DNA of 64,000 bases from Staphylococcus sp. ACRSN (GCF_022346615.1 NZ_JAKRNS010000003.1:62001-126000), one strand, 5' to 3'. Shown: positions 37,586 through 47,439, counted from the first letter of the stretch. Program-made: numbers and translations. Notes: generated from the letters alone by a model not told the origin.

Positions 37586-39202
37586 TTAGATATTGTAATT
37601 AGTATCTTTAGGAATATCTAATTCTACACTACGTACATTATTAAAGCCTTCAATTTGGAATAGGGCATCAATAACATCTTGATTCACAGGGTGATCAATA
37701 GATAATACCATTAAAGCATTTCCACCTAAATTTGTACGGCCAAGGTGCATAGATGCGATATTGATATCAAATTCTCCTAATATTTGACCAGTTCGTCCAA
37801 CGATACCTGGTTTATCGGTATGATTAATTACAAGTTGATGTTGTTCTGGTTTGAAATCTACAGGATAATCATTAATTCTTACAATACGTGGACCATATCC
37901 ATTAAGGACAGTAGCACCAATTTTAATTTCTGTATCTTTATTGATTAAGGTTAATTCAATGTAATTACTAAAACCACGGTGTTTTGCATTTTTTTCTATA
38001 TTATAAGAAACACCTTGTTCATTTAATAATACAAGTGCATTGATTAAGTTTACGCGCTCACCTAAATCTTGGCGTAAAACACCAGAAACTAATGTGCGTG
38101 TAATTAAGCTCGTATCATCTAAAGCTAAATCACCTTCGTATTTAATGTGTAATTCACGTGGTGCTTTTTCTAATAGTTGAATACCAACTTCACCCGTTAA
38201 TTTACTAAGTTCAATATATGGTTTTAATTCTTCATTTATTTCATTGTAAGTCATTCTTGGTGCGTTAATGGCGTTAAGCACATTACCATTTTCAAAGATA
38301 TCAACGATTTCATTAGCGACAGAAACGGCAACCTTTTCTTGTGCTTCCACTGTCGAAGCACCTAAATGTGGTGTAACAACGACTTTGTCATGTTTTACCA
38401 ATGGAGATTCAGTTGCTGGTTCTGTTTCAAAAACATCTAGAGCAGCAGCTTGAATTTTTCCTTCATTTAATGCATTAAGTAGGGCTGCTTCATCAATGAT
38501 ACCGCCTCGGGCAACATTGATAATTTGTAACGTTGGTTTAGCTTTTTCAAAGAATGCTTCTCCAACAATACCTCTTGTTTTTGGTGTCAACGGTGTATGT
38601 ACTGTTACAAAATCAGCTTGTTCTGCAATTTCCTCTACAGTTGCACGTACAACATTTAATTCTTTAGCTTTATCTTCAGATAAATAGGGGTCAAATGCTA
38701 AAATTTTCATGCCAAAACTTTGCGCACGTTTAGCAACACCTAATCCAATTCTACCTGCACCAACAACACCTAATGTTTTGTTGTAAAGTTCAGTACCTCG
38801 ATAAGTTTTACGATCCCATTTTCCTTCTTTTAAAGACTTGTGTGCCTGTGGTACATTTCTAGCCATTGAAAGAATCATAGCCATTGAATGTTCAGTAGCT
38901 GAAATAGTATTACCATCAGGTGCATTAATAACGATTACGCCATGTTTAGTAGCAGCATCGATGTCAATATTATCAACACCTACACCAGCTCTAGCAATAA
39001 CTTTCAAATTAGGTGCAGCTGCAATGATATCAGCAGTGACCTGTGTTTGACTACGAACGATTAAACCTTCGAAATCAACAATTTTTTCAATTAATTCACT
39101 TTCAGAAAGCTCTGTATTTGTTACTACCTCAAAGTCTTTGTGGTCTGTTAAACTTTTTAAACCTTCTGGTGAAATTGGGTCAGATACTAAAATTTTATAC
39201 AT
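37586..39202 (-). CDS. serA: D-3-phosphoglycerate dehydrogenase
   Basis: 538 residues: the long form with a C-terminal ACT domain. Domain order is catalytic/NAD-binding (about 1-310; LGVVGAGRIGLGVAKR Rossmann motif, INVARGGIIDEAAL, catalytic His in VVTPHLGAST), an intervening allosteric substrate-binding domain (about 320-455), and the ACT domain (about 465-538; INHTDKPGIVGRTGQILGEFDINIASM). It starts serine synthesis from 3-phosphoglycerate. Its ATG overlaps the upstream aminotransferase by 8 bases, so both are one operon. Confidence 0.96.
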   Translation of the reverse strand: MYKILVSDPISPEGLKSLTDHKDFEVVTNTELSESELIEKIVDFEGLIVRSQTQVTADIIAAAPNLKVIARAGVGVDNIDIDAATKHGVIVINAPDGNTISATEHSMAMILSMARNVPQAHKSLKEGKWDRKTYRGTELYNKTLGVVGAGRIGLGVAKRAQSFGMKILAFDPYLSEDKAKELNVVRATVEEIAEQADFVTVHTPLTPKTRGIVGEAFFEKAKPTLQIINVARGGIIDEAALLNALNEGKIQAAALDVFETEPATESPLVKHDKVVVTPHLGASTVEAQEKVAVSVANEIVDIFENGNVLNAINAPRMTYNEINEELKPYIELSKLTGEVGIQLLEKAPRELHIKYEGDLALDDTSLITRTLVSGVLRQDLGERVNLINALVLLNEQGVSYNIEKNAKHRGFSNYIELTLINKDTEIKIGATVLNGYGPRIVRINDYPVDFKPEQHQLVINHTDKPGIVGRTGQILGEFDINIASMHLGRTNLGGNALMVLSIDHPVNQDVIDALFQIEGFNNVRSVELDIPKDTNYNI

Positions 39203-40355
39203 ATGCCTTTACAACCTCCATATATTGAGTAATTGCTGTACCAATGTACGCTTCATTTCTAAATTCAGATACAATGATTTCCAATGCTGAAACAACTTGT
39301 AATATATCAAATGGAGATATTTGTCCCATGTGACCTATTCTTAAAATTTCACCTTTTAGATGGCCTTGGCCGCCAGCAATAGTGATAGAAAATCTGTTTT
39401 TCAGTTCATTTTTGATGAAATTCAACTCATCTTTTGATTTAGGTACGAATGCAGTAACTGTAGGTGATGCATAAGCATCTTCAACAAGTAAATTTAAGCC
39501 TAAAGATTTTAAAGCAGCTCTTAAACCATCTCTAATTGCATAGTGACGAGCAACCACTTGTTCTAAACCTTCTTCTTCAATCAGTTTTCCATAAGCAGTG
39601 ACACCTCTGAACAAGGCAACATTAGGTGTGAAAGGTGTTGAATTATCTGCTTGTGACTTTAAGTATTTATTTAAGTCTAAATAAAATCTAGGCGTTGTAA
39701 CCTCAGCAAATCGAGCTTTTGCACGATCATTGTATGCTACAAATGCTAGACCAGGGGGTAACATGATTGCTTTTTGACTTCCTGAAATCAATACGTCAAT
39801 TTGATCACGTTTTAAATCTACATCAACTGCACCGATACAACTCACACCATCTACAACAAAATAAATAGAGTTATCAAAGTCTTTGAGTGCATGACCTAAT
39901 TCATTTACTGGGTGTAATACAGCCGTTGAAGTTTCACAGTATTGACTATAAACGGCAGTGATTTTTCTATTTAAAGATTTTAAGAAGTCGATAAAATCAG
40001 GTACATTTACTGCTTTACCCCATTCGACCTCAAAAATATGTACATTTTCATAATATGTTTCTGCAATTTGTTTAAATCTATTACCAAAAGCACCAGAAAC
40101 AATAATTACGATATCGTCATCTGGGTTTGCTAGATTTAGCATGCTTGCTTCTAAAGAACTTGTACCACTAGAAGTTAAAATCATAACCTCATTTTCTGAA
40201 CCAAAAACGGGTTTTAAAGCACGAAAAGCTTCTTCTGCAATTGTTTCAAAATCACTAGATCGATGTCCGACCATCGGTAATTGTGTTGCGTGTAAAATTT
40301 GGTCCGGTACAGGTGTTGGGCCGGGCGTTAATAACAAAGGATGATAGTATTTCAT
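39195..40355 (-). CDS. Class V (alanine-glyoxylate/serine-pyruvate type) aminotransferase
   Basis: 386 residues from ATG 40353-40355, preceded by GGGGG; an earlier start at 40409 lacks a ribosome binding site. Family motifs: LLTPGPTPVPDQIL, SGTSSLEASMLNL, FVVDGVSCIGAVDVDL and the PLP lysine in LISGSQKAIMLPPGL. The co-transcribed serA suggests a role in serine metabolism, either serine-pyruvate transamination or replacing SerC; this is inference. Two CodY-box-like sequences lie upstream. Confidence 0.87.
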   Translation of the reverse strand: MKYYHPLLLTPGPTPVPDQILHATQLPMVGHRSSDFETIAEEAFRALKPVFGSENEVMILTSSGTSSLEASMLNLANPDDDIVIIVSGAFGNRFKQIAETYYENVHIFEVEWGKAVNVPDFIDFLKSLNRKITAVYSQYCETSTAVLHPVNELGHALKDFDNSIYFVVDGVSCIGAVDVDLKRDQIDVLISGSQKAIMLPPGLAFVAYNDRAKARFAEVTTPRFYLDLNKYLKSQADNSTPFTPNVALFRGVTAYGKLIEEEGLEQVVARHYAIRDGLRAALKSLGLNLLVEDAYASPTVTAFVPKSKDELNFIKNELKNRFSITIAGGQGHLKGEILRIGHMGQISPFDILQVVSALEIIVSEFRNEAYIGTAITQYMEVVKAYV

Positions 40356-40396
40356 ATTGTAATTCCCCCATTGAGTAAGATTTAATAAGTTTAGCA

Positions 40397-40444
40397 AATT
40401 TTCAGACAATATAAAAGGCTAAAATTTACAATTTTTAGAAAATT
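40397..40444 (-). promoter_or_regulatory. Two CodY-box-like operators upstream of the aminotransferase-serA operon
   Basis: AATTTTTAGAAAATT (40430-40444) differs from the CodY consensus AATTTTCWGAAAATT at one base; AATTTTCAGACAATA (40397-40411) differs at two. They are 18 bases apart, 40-90 bases upstream of the start codon, and overlap the region where a promoter must lie (TTGTCT about 40406 on the minus strand is a possible -35). Confidence 0.55.
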
Positions 40445-40488
40445 AACAAAATACAAAAGTAATGTAAGGGCATACATTGCTTTTGTAT
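40445..40488 (-). terminator. Terminator of the OsmC gene
   Basis: ATACAAAAG-AATGTA (40451-40466) pairs with TACATT-CTTTTGTAT (40473-40488) over 16 positions with one mismatch; a T-rich tail follows on the minus strand. Confidence 0.8.
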
Positions 40489-40521
40489 TCAATTTCTATA
40501 TCAAAAATAAAAAAATTAAAA

Positions 40522-40962
40522 TTATTTTATTTTAGGTTGTATTTTTACATTAACATTTCCTCGAATTGAATTAGAAATCATGCAGTTATTATCGGCTAGG
40601 TTTAACAATTTCTCTAATTTCTTAGATAAAAGTTCTTTTTGATTAGATTTAACTTCGATAATAGGGTAATGAGTTATTGTATCCATTTTGAATTTGGCAT
40701 TTTCAAAAATAGCAGTACCGACAGAAGTCTGTTCAATAACAATGGATTCAAAACCTGAACGTTCTAATACAGCGGCAAGTGATATTATATAACAAGAGGA
40801 TGCAGCAGAAACTAATAATTCATCGGGATTGGTACCTGTGCCATTTCCACCTAAACCTGCGGGAATGGAAATTTGTTCTGTAAGTATATCTCCATTTAAT
40901 TCACCTACAGATTCACGTCCTCCTGACCAGTGGGTTGATACTTTAAAATTATGTTTTACCAT
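40522..40962 (-). CDS. OsmC/Ohr-family peroxide-resistance-type protein
   Basis: 146 residues. The N-terminal HWSGGRES and the two-cysteine OsmC pattern are visible: first Cys in SAASSCYIISLAAV (about residue 57), second in NNCMISNSIRG (about 128). OsmC/Ohr proteins reduce organic hydroperoxides with this Cys pair. The YhfA- or SACOL-type subgroup cannot be decided. AGGTC precedes the ATG. Divergent from the GlpQ-like gene. Confidence 0.87.
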   Translation of the reverse strand: MVKHNFKVSTHWSGGRESVGELNGDILTEQISIPAGLGGNGTGTNPDELLVSAASSCYIISLAAVLERSGFESIVIEQTSVGTAIFENAKFKMDTITHYPIIEVKSNQKELLSKKLEKLLNLADNNCMISNSIRGNVNVKIQPKIK

Positions 40963-41042
40963 TATAATTGACCTCCAGTTCCAATGTGTTAGTTTATAGT
41001 TTAGAGTATAATTTGAAATAAAGGAAGAGAGGCGATTTATTA

Positions 41043-41795
41043 ATGAGTGAAGAACAAACGATACAAGACAAAAATATTAAATTAGTTGCACATAGAGGTT
41101 TGTCAGATGAATTTCCAGAAAATACTTTAATTGCATTTAAAGCAGCATTAAATTCGGAATTTGTAGATTTTTTGGAAATCGATTTACATAAAACAATTGA
41201 TGATCAATTAGTAGTCATTCATGACTCAACAATTGATAGAACAGCAAATGGTAGTGCGAAAGTTAAAACTAATACACTTGGTGAACTACAACAATATGAT
41301 TATGGGTATTGGAAAGGTATTAAGTATGCGAATCAAAAATTGTTAATTCTAGATGATGTGTTGGCGCTGATAGCACAATCTTCCAAATCATTAATGATAG
41401 AGGTTAAACAACCACATCGATATTTAGATATTGAAAATATACTGATTAATAAATTAAAAAAATCTGAATTTCCAAATGAAAAAATTGCGATCCAATCGTT
41501 TAATCAAAAATTTATTAAGACGCTTTATGATATGGGTGTTCCTTTTCAACTTGGTGTGCTAATAGATAGAAAGAAACATTGGTATAAGAAACCAAGATTC
41601 AAAAAAATCTCACGATATGCAAGTTTTGTTAATGCGCATCATTCAGTTATTTCAAAGCATTTTGTAAAAAAAGCACATCACCATCATTTGAAGGTTTACG
41701 CTTATACAGTAAACGATACTAAAAAGGTAGATAAACTATTGAGTTACGGTTTGGATGGCATAGTTTCAGATAATCCTAACGCAATGATTCATTAA
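41043..41795 (+). CDS. Glycerophosphodiester phosphodiesterase-like protein
   Basis: 250 residues of the GDPD TIM-barrel family. AHRGLSDEFPENTLIAFKAAL holds the catalytic HR...ENT motif, VDFLEIDLHKTIDDQLVVIHD the metal-binding E-x-D and H. The C-terminal VNDTKKVDKLLSYGLDGIVSDNP is typical. It lacks a signal peptide, so it is cytoplasmic, unlike secreted GlpQ. It would release glycerol-3-phosphate from deacylated phospholipids. AGGAAGAGAGG precedes the ATG; TATAAT at 41007-41012 is a likely -10. Confidence 0.9.
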   Translation: MSEEQTIQDKNIKLVAHRGLSDEFPENTLIAFKAALNSEFVDFLEIDLHKTIDDQLVVIHDSTIDRTANGSAKVKTNTLGELQQYDYGYWKGIKYANQKLLILDDVLALIAQSSKSLMIEVKQPHRYLDIENILINKLKKSEFPNEKIAIQSFNQKFIKTLYDMGVPFQLGVLIDRKKHWYKKPRFKKISRYASFVNAHHSVISKHFVKKAHHHHLKVYAYTVNDTKKVDKLLSYGLDGIVSDNPNAMIH

Positions 41796-41798
41796 AAC

Positions 41799-41849
41799 AA
41801 GGTCTAAAACATGTCATTATCAAAGATGATAAATCTTGTTTTAGACCTT
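41799..41849. terminator. Bidirectional terminator between GlpQ-like and SpeG-like genes
   Basis: Perfect 13-base stem AAGGTCTAAAACA / TGTTTTAGACCTT with a 25-base loop that itself contains ATCA/TGAT pairs; convergent genes on both sides. Confidence 0.85.
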
Positions 41850-41862
41850 AATATATTTAAGT

Positions 41863-42390
41863 TTATTTGATATGTGATAAGTCATTGTCAAAATGATTGA
41901 CCCAATTTTTTTTGAATAAACCCATAATATAGCAATCACTATATTCACCACGTGTATAGAAATGTTCTAATAAAGTACCTTCAATTGTAAAATTTTGAGA
42001 TTGGTATATATGAACTGCTTTATCATTATTTATATCCACATAAAGATAGATTTTATGTAAATTCAACACTAGAAAAGCATAATCTATTGCCATTTTAAAT
42101 GCACTTTTAGCATAACCTTTACCACTGAAGTCAGGATCTACAATAATCTGTATCTCACAATTACTATGTATAAAGTTAATTTCCACTAACTCCACAATAC
42201 CAATGCGAGTATTATTTACCTCAATTATAAATCTTCTTTCTGATTCATCATGTAAATGCTTTTTGTATAGTGATTGTAATTCACCTAATGATTGATAAGG
42301 TTCTTCAAACCAATACGACATAATTGAATATTCATTGTTCAAATGGTGAACAAATTCCAAGTCGGTTTCTTCTAATGCTCTGATTATCAA
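41863..42390 (-). CDS. speG: SpeG-like spermidine/polyamine N-acetyltransferase
   Basis: 175 residues. The GNAT acetyl-CoA loop is VDPDFSGKGYAKSAF. The N-terminal RALEETDLEFVHHLNNEYSI and MSYWFEEPYQSLGELQ, HDESERRFIIE, GIVELVEINFIH and LNLHKIYLYVD closely recall the SpeG polyamine acetyltransferase known from the ACME element of S. aureus USA300, which detoxifies spermine and spermidine. I start at TTG 42390, 8 bases after AAAGGAG; a GTG at 42399 would overlap the ribosome binding site. The C-terminus is slightly longer than I recall for the ACME protein. It lies between glpQ-like and rpsD, with no mobile-element signs. Confidence 0.82.
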   Translation of the reverse strand: MIIRALEETDLEFVHHLNNEYSIMSYWFEEPYQSLGELQSLYKKHLHDESERRFIIEVNNTRIGIVELVEINFIHSNCEIQIIVDPDFSGKGYAKSAFKMAIDYAFLVLNLHKIYLYVDINNDKAVHIYQSQNFTIEGTLLEHFYTRGEYSDCYIMGLFKKNWVNHFDNDLSHIK

Positions 42391-42827
42391 GCATATCACT
42401 CCTTTATTACAGAATACGCAAGAAATAATGAAATGTAAAACATTGTATAAAATATTTATAATATTTGTTGTATCAGTGGGGGATTGTTTGAATAAGCAAT
42501 TGATAAAAATAATATGAAATACAGTTCATTCTGAAATAAAGTAACATACATAAATGGAATTGAAAGAACATTAAGCACGTTGTAAGTTGTCTTTTAACTA
42601 ATATGCAAGTTATAGAGAGAAAGGTAGGGCGTAGTGAAAAAATTAAAAAATCAATGACTATCATAGAGAGAGTCAAAGTTAAGAAAATGGATATTAAGTC
42701 AAATTATATTGATAAAAGTCTGTCAAAAATAAGGAAGTTTACAGCAAAAATAGGAAGTATAACAAATATATATAAAAAAACCCAAGAACATATAAACAAT
42801 GTTCTTGGGGTTGCAAGATAAAAGATA
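42391..42827. other. Intergenic region between speG-like gene and rpsD
   Basis: 437 AT-rich bases between two minus-strand genes. It holds the rpsD terminator (42774-42809). A 72-codon plus-strand frame at 42603-42821 has no ribosome binding site, is lysine-rich, and runs through that terminator, so I do not call it. The speG promoter must lie here on the minus strand, but I see no clear one. Confidence 0.5.
42774..42809 (-). terminator. Intrinsic terminator of rpsD
   Basis: Perfect 11-base stem CCCAAGAACAT / ATGTTCTTGGG, 7-base loop, followed on the minus strand by seven T. Confidence 0.93.
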
Positions 42828-43430
42828 TTATCTTGAGTAGTACTCAACGATAAGTTGTTCGTTGATTTCAGCAGGTAATTCACTACGTTCTGGAACGCGG
42901 ATATATTTACCTTTTAAGTTGTCAGCATCAAATTCTAAGTAATCTGGTACAAAGTTATTGATTTCAACTGATTCAGCAATGATATCTAATTTTTGAGATT
43001 TTTCACGTACTGAAATTTCTTGACCTGGTTTTAATGTGTATGATGGGATATCAACACGTTTACCGTCAACTTCAACGTGACCGTGGTTAACTAACTGACG
43101 TGCTTGACGACGAGTACGAGCTAAACCTAAAGCATATACAACTGCATCTAAACGAGCAGCTAGTAATTGCATGAAGCTTTCACCATGTACACCATGTTGT
43201 TTACCTGCAGCTTCAAATGTGTTACGGAATTGTCTTTCAGTCATTCCATATAAGTAACGTAATTTTTGTTTCTCACGTAATTGTAAACCATATTCTGATA
43301 ATTTTTTACGTTGATTAGGACCATGTTGACCTGGTGCGTAAGGACGCTTTTCTAATTCTTTACCAGTACCACTTAATGAGATACCTAAACGACGAGATTT
43401 TTTCCAATTTGAACCTCTAAATCGAGCCAT
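42828..43430 (-). CDS. rpsD: 30S ribosomal protein S4
   Basis: 200 residues. [21 protein letters not shown] opens the protein; the S4 RNA-binding domain (about 90-155) contains [27 protein letters not shown]. It lacks the zinc-cysteine form, as the C- S4 paralog does. S4 nucleates 16S rRNA assembly. AAGGAGGAG precedes the ATG. Transcribed alone, from a strong promoter and a 180-base leader suitable for S4 autoregulation. Confidence 0.98.
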   Translation of the reverse strand: MARFRGSNWKKSRRLGISLSGTGKELEKRPYAPGQHGPNQRKKLSEYGLQLREKQKLRYLYGMTERQFRNTFEAAGKQHGVHGESFMQLLAARLDAVVYALGLARTRRQARQLVNHGHVEVDGKRVDIPSYTLKPGQEISVREKSQKLDIIAESVEINNFVPDYLEFDADNLKGKYIRVPERSELPAEINEQLIVEYYSR

Positions 43431-43610
43431 AATAAGACTCCTCCTTTTTCTTTTTTGTTGTTATGAAAAAACAAAAAAGAGTGTTGCATGCTTACTTGGA
43501 TATATTGTTTTATGTGTCCTCACCTTATAGCTGCGGTTACACGACACGCCCGCATTGGGAACAACATAGAGCCAACTAATATACAACTGCTACTTTCGTT
43601 TATTCACACA
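43431..43610 (-). promoter_or_regulatory. rpsD leader, probable S4 autoregulatory RNA
   Basis: A 180-base untranslated leader precedes rpsD. Unlike flanking DNA it contains a GC-richer core (about 43525-43575) with a segment GCGGGCGTGTCGTGTAACCGC on the minus strand that can fold. Firmicute rpsD leaders are known targets of S4 autoregulation; I cannot confirm the consensus by eye. Confidence 0.45.
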
Positions 43611-43616
43611 AAGTAC

Positions 43617-43644
43617 ATTTTAACATGTGATTTAATTATGTCAA
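43617..43644 (-). promoter_or_regulatory. SigA promoter of rpsD
   Basis: On the minus strand TTGACA (43644-43639), 16-base spacer, TAAAAT (43622-43617) with an extended TGT before the -10. Confidence 0.8.
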
Positions 43645-43683
43645 TAGATAATATGACAATATATTATGGATATTAAAATTAAT

Positions 43684-44148
43684 TTAACCGATTTGTTTTT
43701 CAATTACTTTAACAATTGCTTCTAACTCTACTTGATCTTCGGCAGTGAAACGACCAATAATAGGCGCATCAATGTCCAAGACACCAATTACCTCATTGTC
43801 TTTATGGATGGGTACAACAATTTCAGACTTACTATTTGCATCACATGCTATATGACCAGGAAAAGCATTAACGTCTTCAACTAATTGCGATGTATTTTCT
43901 GAGACAGCAGTACCACATACGCCTTTACCGACTGCGATATGGACACATGCAGGATGACCTTGGAATGGGCCTAAAATAAGCTCTCCATTTTCCATTAGGT
44001 AAAAACCGACCCAATTAATTTGATCAAGGCTATCATTTAATAATGCGGAAACATTGCTTAGTATTGCAATGACATTTGATTCATCTTCTATTAAACTCTC
44101 TACTTGCTTTCGTAATAAATTATAATTCGTTTCTTTAACTTCGGTCAT
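43684..44148 (-). CDS. msrC: GAF-domain free methionine-(R)-sulfoxide reductase
   Basis: 154 residues from ATG 44146-44148; a second ATG 6 bases upstream is too close to GAGGT. The single GAF domain keeps the three fRMsr cysteines: Cys68 in GHPACVHI, Cys78 in GKGVCGTA and Cys102 in GHIACDANSKSE. It reduces free Met-R-O in the cytoplasm, an oxidative repair function. It is divergent from ezrA, as in other staphylococci. Confidence 0.9.
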   Translation of the reverse strand: MTEVKETNYNLLRKQVESLIEDESNVIAILSNVSALLNDSLDQINWVGFYLMENGELILGPFQGHPACVHIAVGKGVCGTAVSENTSQLVEDVNAFPGHIACDANSKSEIVVPIHKDNEVIGVLDIDAPIIGRFTAEDQVELEAIVKVIEKQIG

Positions 44149-44374
44149 CTTCATTACCTCACTTTTTACTTTTCATTTAGTATAAAGACTGTTTTAATAG
44201 TAATCAATCAAATGATTTGGAAGGGTTTTATTATTAAACCCAATTATTAAATTGAATTGCGTTTGATTTTTTTGTCAAAATAAAATTAATTCTTAATAAT
44301 TCATCTATTTCTATTTTAATGAGTAGGGTAATTACGTTATAATAGGTAGTGATAAAATAGGAGGAGAAGAACAT

Positions 44375-46066
44375 ATGGCGTTGTATATCATTTTAGCAAT
44401 TATTGTTATAGTACTGATTATTATCGGTGTATTATTCTATATGCGTTCAAACAAAAGCCAAATGATTGAAAAGGCTGAAGAACGAAAAGCTGAGGTAGAA
44501 AAGTTACCTTATCAAGAAAGCGTATCACAGTTATCTAATTTAACTTTAACAGGTGAAACAAAATCCACATATGATCGACTTAACAAAACGTCAGAAGACA
44601 GCAAGCAGCAATATTTAAAACCACTTGACGAAAAAATTCATAATGCTGAAGGTTTATTATATAAATTTAAATTTTCACAAGCTCAAACTGAAATAGATGA
44701 AGCGCATGCATTGATGGATCAATACGAAGAGAATTATAAAAAAGTTACTGCTGATGTTGAAAACATTCAATCTGTACATAAAGAAAATGATAAGTTGTAT
44801 GAAGCTTGTAAAGTCGACTATCGTGAAATGAAACGTGATGTTTTAGCTAATAGACATCAATTCGGTGAAGCAGCAGAACCATTGGAACATGAAATTGAAT
44901 CCTTTGTTCCAGAAATGGAAAAGTATGAGAACTTAAAAGAAGAAGGTAACTACAATCAAGCGCATGATCATATTAAATTATTAAACGAAGATATGAACTA
45001 TTTAAAAAACGATATGACAGAAATTCCGGACTTGATACGCGAAGCGCAAAAAGAGTTGCCAGGACAATTCCAAGATTTGAAGTATGGCTGCAGAGACTTG
45101 AAAGTTGAAGGCTATGATTTGGATCATGTGAAAATTGATAGTAATCTACAAACATTAAAAACTGAATTGAGTTTCGTTGAACCAATGATTAGTAGACTGG
45201 AATTAGATGAAGCAAATGAGAAACTTAACAGTATTAATGATCGTTTAGATGAAATGTACGAGTTAATTGAACATGAAGTTAAAGCAAAGAATGACGTGGA
45301 AGAAACAAAAGAAGTTATAACAGATAATTTATTTAGAGCGAAAGAAATGAATTATACATTACAAACTGAAATTGAATATGTAAGAGAGAATTATTATATT
45401 AATGAAAGTGACGTTCAAAATGTTAGACAATTTGAAAATGAAATTCAAAATCTTATCTCTGTATACGATGAAATTTTAAAAGAAATGGCTAAGACCGCTG
45501 TACGATACAGCGAAGTGCAAGATAATTTAAAATATATCGAAGACCATGTAGAAGGTATTAATGATAAGCAAGAAAAGTTACAAAATCATCTAATACAATT
45601 ACGTGAAGATGAAGCGGAAGCCGAAGAAAATATTTTACGTGTACAAAGTAAAAAAGAAGAAGTTTATCGTAAATTGTTAGCTTCGAACTTACCGAGCGTA
45701 CCTGAACGATTTATAATCATGAAAAATGAAATAGATTATGAAGTTAGAGAAGTGAACAAGAAATTTAGTGTGCGTCCAATACATGTGAAACAATTAAAAG
45801 ATAAAGTTTCAAAAGTTGTTTTACAAATGAATAAATTTGAAGATGAAGCAACTGATGTTCTTGTTAATGCAGTTTACGCTGAAAAGTTAATTGAATATGG
45901 TAACCGTTATCGTAAAGATAACACAAGTGTTGATAAGAGTTTAAATGAAGCAGAACGATTATTTAAGAACAATAGATATAAACGTTCAATTGAAATCTCT
46001 GAACAAGCATTAGAAAGCGTAGAGCCAGGTGTAACGAAACATATTGAATCACAAATTACTGGATAA
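44375..46066 (+). CDS. ezrA: Septation ring formation regulator EzrA
   Basis: 563 residues. One N-terminal membrane helix (about 3-22, [19 protein letters not shown]) is followed by long alpha-helical, spectrin-like coiled-coil repeats through the entire cytoplasmic part. EzrA binds FtsZ, prevents ectopic rings and helps organise the divisome. Length and architecture match the staphylococcal protein. AGGAGGAG precedes the ATG; TATAAT at 44338-44343 is the probable -10. Monocistronic. Confidence 0.96.
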   Translation: MALYIILAIIVIVLIIIGVLFYMRSNKSQMIEKAEERKAEVEKLPYQESVSQLSNLTLTGETKSTYDRLNKTSEDSKQQYLKPLDEKIHNAEGLLYKFKFSQAQTEIDEAHALMDQYEENYKKVTADVENIQSVHKENDKLYEACKVDYREMKRDVLANRHQFGEAAEPLEHEIESFVPEMEKYENLKEEGNYNQAHDHIKLLNEDMNYLKNDMTEIPDLIREAQKELPGQFQDLKYGCRDLKVEGYDLDHVKIDSNLQTLKTELSFVEPMISRLELDEANEKLNSINDRLDEMYELIEHEVKAKNDVEETKEVITDNLFRAKEMNYTLQTEIEYVRENYYINESDVQNVRQFENEIQNLISVYDEILKEMAKTAVRYSEVQDNLKYIEDHVEGINDKQEKLQNHLIQLREDEAEAEENILRVQSKKEEVYRKLLASNLPSVPERFIIMKNEIDYEVREVNKKFSVRPIHVKQLKDKVSKVVLQMNKFEDEATDVLVNAVYAEKLIEYGNRYRKDNTSVDKSLNEAERLFKNNRYKRSIEISEQALESVEPGVTKHIESQITG

Positions 46067-46084
46067 GTCATTTTATAATTTATG

Positions 46085-46130
46085 AAAGACACGAAATAAC
46101 AAAATTATTTCGTGTCTTTTCTTTTTTTAA
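46085..46130 (+). terminator. Intrinsic terminator after ezrA
   Basis: Perfect 15-base stem AAAGACACGAAATAA / TTATTTCGTGTCTTT, 5-base loop, long T-rich tail. Confidence 0.95.
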
Positions 46131-46302
46131 AATGCGAGTATAATGCTAAAAGGGTAAGTACATAAATTCATGTACAGTCAAATATGATTAATATTTAAAT
46201 AGAGTAGTAATGTGTGATTACATGGCTGAATTAAAAGCTATTAATACATTTCACATTACTTTAAATAAAATAGTAGAAAATGAATTTAAGGAGGGGTATG
46301 CT

Positions 46303-47439
46303 GTGATTTATCTTGATAATGCAGCTACGACTAAGCCAAATCAAGATGTTTTAGATACATTCTTGAAGGTGAATCAATCATTATATTTTAATCCTAATAG
46401 TCCGCATCATGCAGGTATACAAGCGGAGCAATTATTAAATCAAGCTAAAACTCAAATTAAAGACTTGTTTGAAATAGGAAATGAATTTGATGTTATTTTT
46501 ACAAGTGGAGCGACAGAATCTAATAATATTGTAATACAAGGTATCGCACGAAAGAAGAAATTATTTGCTAATGAAATTATAACGTCAGTATTAGAGCATC
46601 CGTCTGTCTTAGAAGTAGTACGTGCCTTAGGTGAAGAAGGTTTTGTAATTAAATACGTCAATATTACTGAAGATGGTAAGATTGATTTAACACATTTGGA
46701 AAGTTTAATGACAGATCGAGTTGGTTTGATAACATGTATGCATGTAAATAATATTATGGGACAAATTCAACCTATAGCTAAAATTGCTGAAATTATAAGT
46801 GCTTATCCAAAAGCACACTTGCATGTAGATGCAGTTCAAGCTGTTGGTAAAACGCCACTTATCTTTAAAGGTGTTGATTCATTAAGTTTAAGTGGACATA
46901 AATTCAATGGTCTTAAAGGTCAAGGGATTTTATTTGTACGAAACAGACATGAAGTTACACCGATTATACAAGGGGGCGGTCAGGAATACGGTATTCGTAG
47001 TGGTACTGTAAATCTGCCAGTCGACATTTCGATAGTCAAAGCTCTGAAATCTGCCACGCATAATTTAGAACAGTTAAATACACAATTGAGTATATACAAC
47101 CGTCAAATCATTTCATTTTTAGATGAATTTCACGGTGTGAAAATTAATTCTCCTAGAGATGCAGCTCCTCACATTATAAATATTGGTTTCCCAGGAGTTA
47201 AAGGTGAAGTATTAGTAAATGCATTTTCAAAACATGATATTATGTTGTCGACAACAAGTGCATGTTCCTCAAAAAAAGCCAGTTTAAATGAAGTGTTATT
47301 AGCGATGGGGATACCAGCAATACAAATTGAGGGCAGTATTCGTATTTCATTAGGTTCAAACACGACAGATAGTGATATAGAAGTATTTAAAAATAAATTT
47401 ATTGAAGTATATAAAGAAGTTAAGGAGTTGTTAAGATGA
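46303..47439 (+). CDS. Cysteine desulfurase, NifZ/IscS-like, partner of ThiI
   Basis: 378 residues from GTG 46303 with AAGGAGGGG upstream ([16 protein letters not shown]); in-frame upstream codons lack a ribosome binding site. PLP features: [32 protein letters not shown] (Lys in SGHKF). The active-site Cys lies in [10 protein letters not shown]. It transfers sulfur from cysteine. The ATGA overlap with thiI shows it supplies persulfide for 4-thiouridine in tRNA and perhaps thiamine, like B. subtilis NifZ. Confidence 0.93.
   Translation: MIYLDNAATTKPNQDVLDTFLKVNQSLYFNPNSPHHAGIQAEQLLNQAKTQIKDLFEIGNEFDVIFTSGATESNNIVIQGIARKKKLFANEIITSVLEHPSVLEVVRALGEEGFVIKYVNITEDGKIDLTHLESLMTDRVGLITCMHVNNIMGQIQPIAKIAEIISAYPKAHLHVDAVQAVGKTPLIFKGVDSLSLSGHKFNGLKGQGILFVRNRHEVTPIIQGGGQEYGIRSGTVNLPVDISIVKALKSATHNLEQLNTQLSIYNRQIISFLDEFHGVKINSPRDAAPHIINIGFPGVKGEVLVNAFSKHDIMLSTTSACSSKKASLNEVLLAMGIPAIQIEGSIRISLGSNTTDSDIEVFKNKFIEVYKEVKELLR

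Noticed and set aside
42400..42445. SigB promoter for the speG-like gene
   Set aside because: GTTTTA and GCGTAT on the minus strand are 16 bases apart, outside the usual spacing, and the -10 deviates from GGGTAT.
42603..42821. 72-codon plus-strand ORF upstream of rpsD
   Set aside because: No ribosome binding site, runs through the rpsD terminator stem, and is lysine/isoleucine-rich as expected of AT-rich non-coding DNA.
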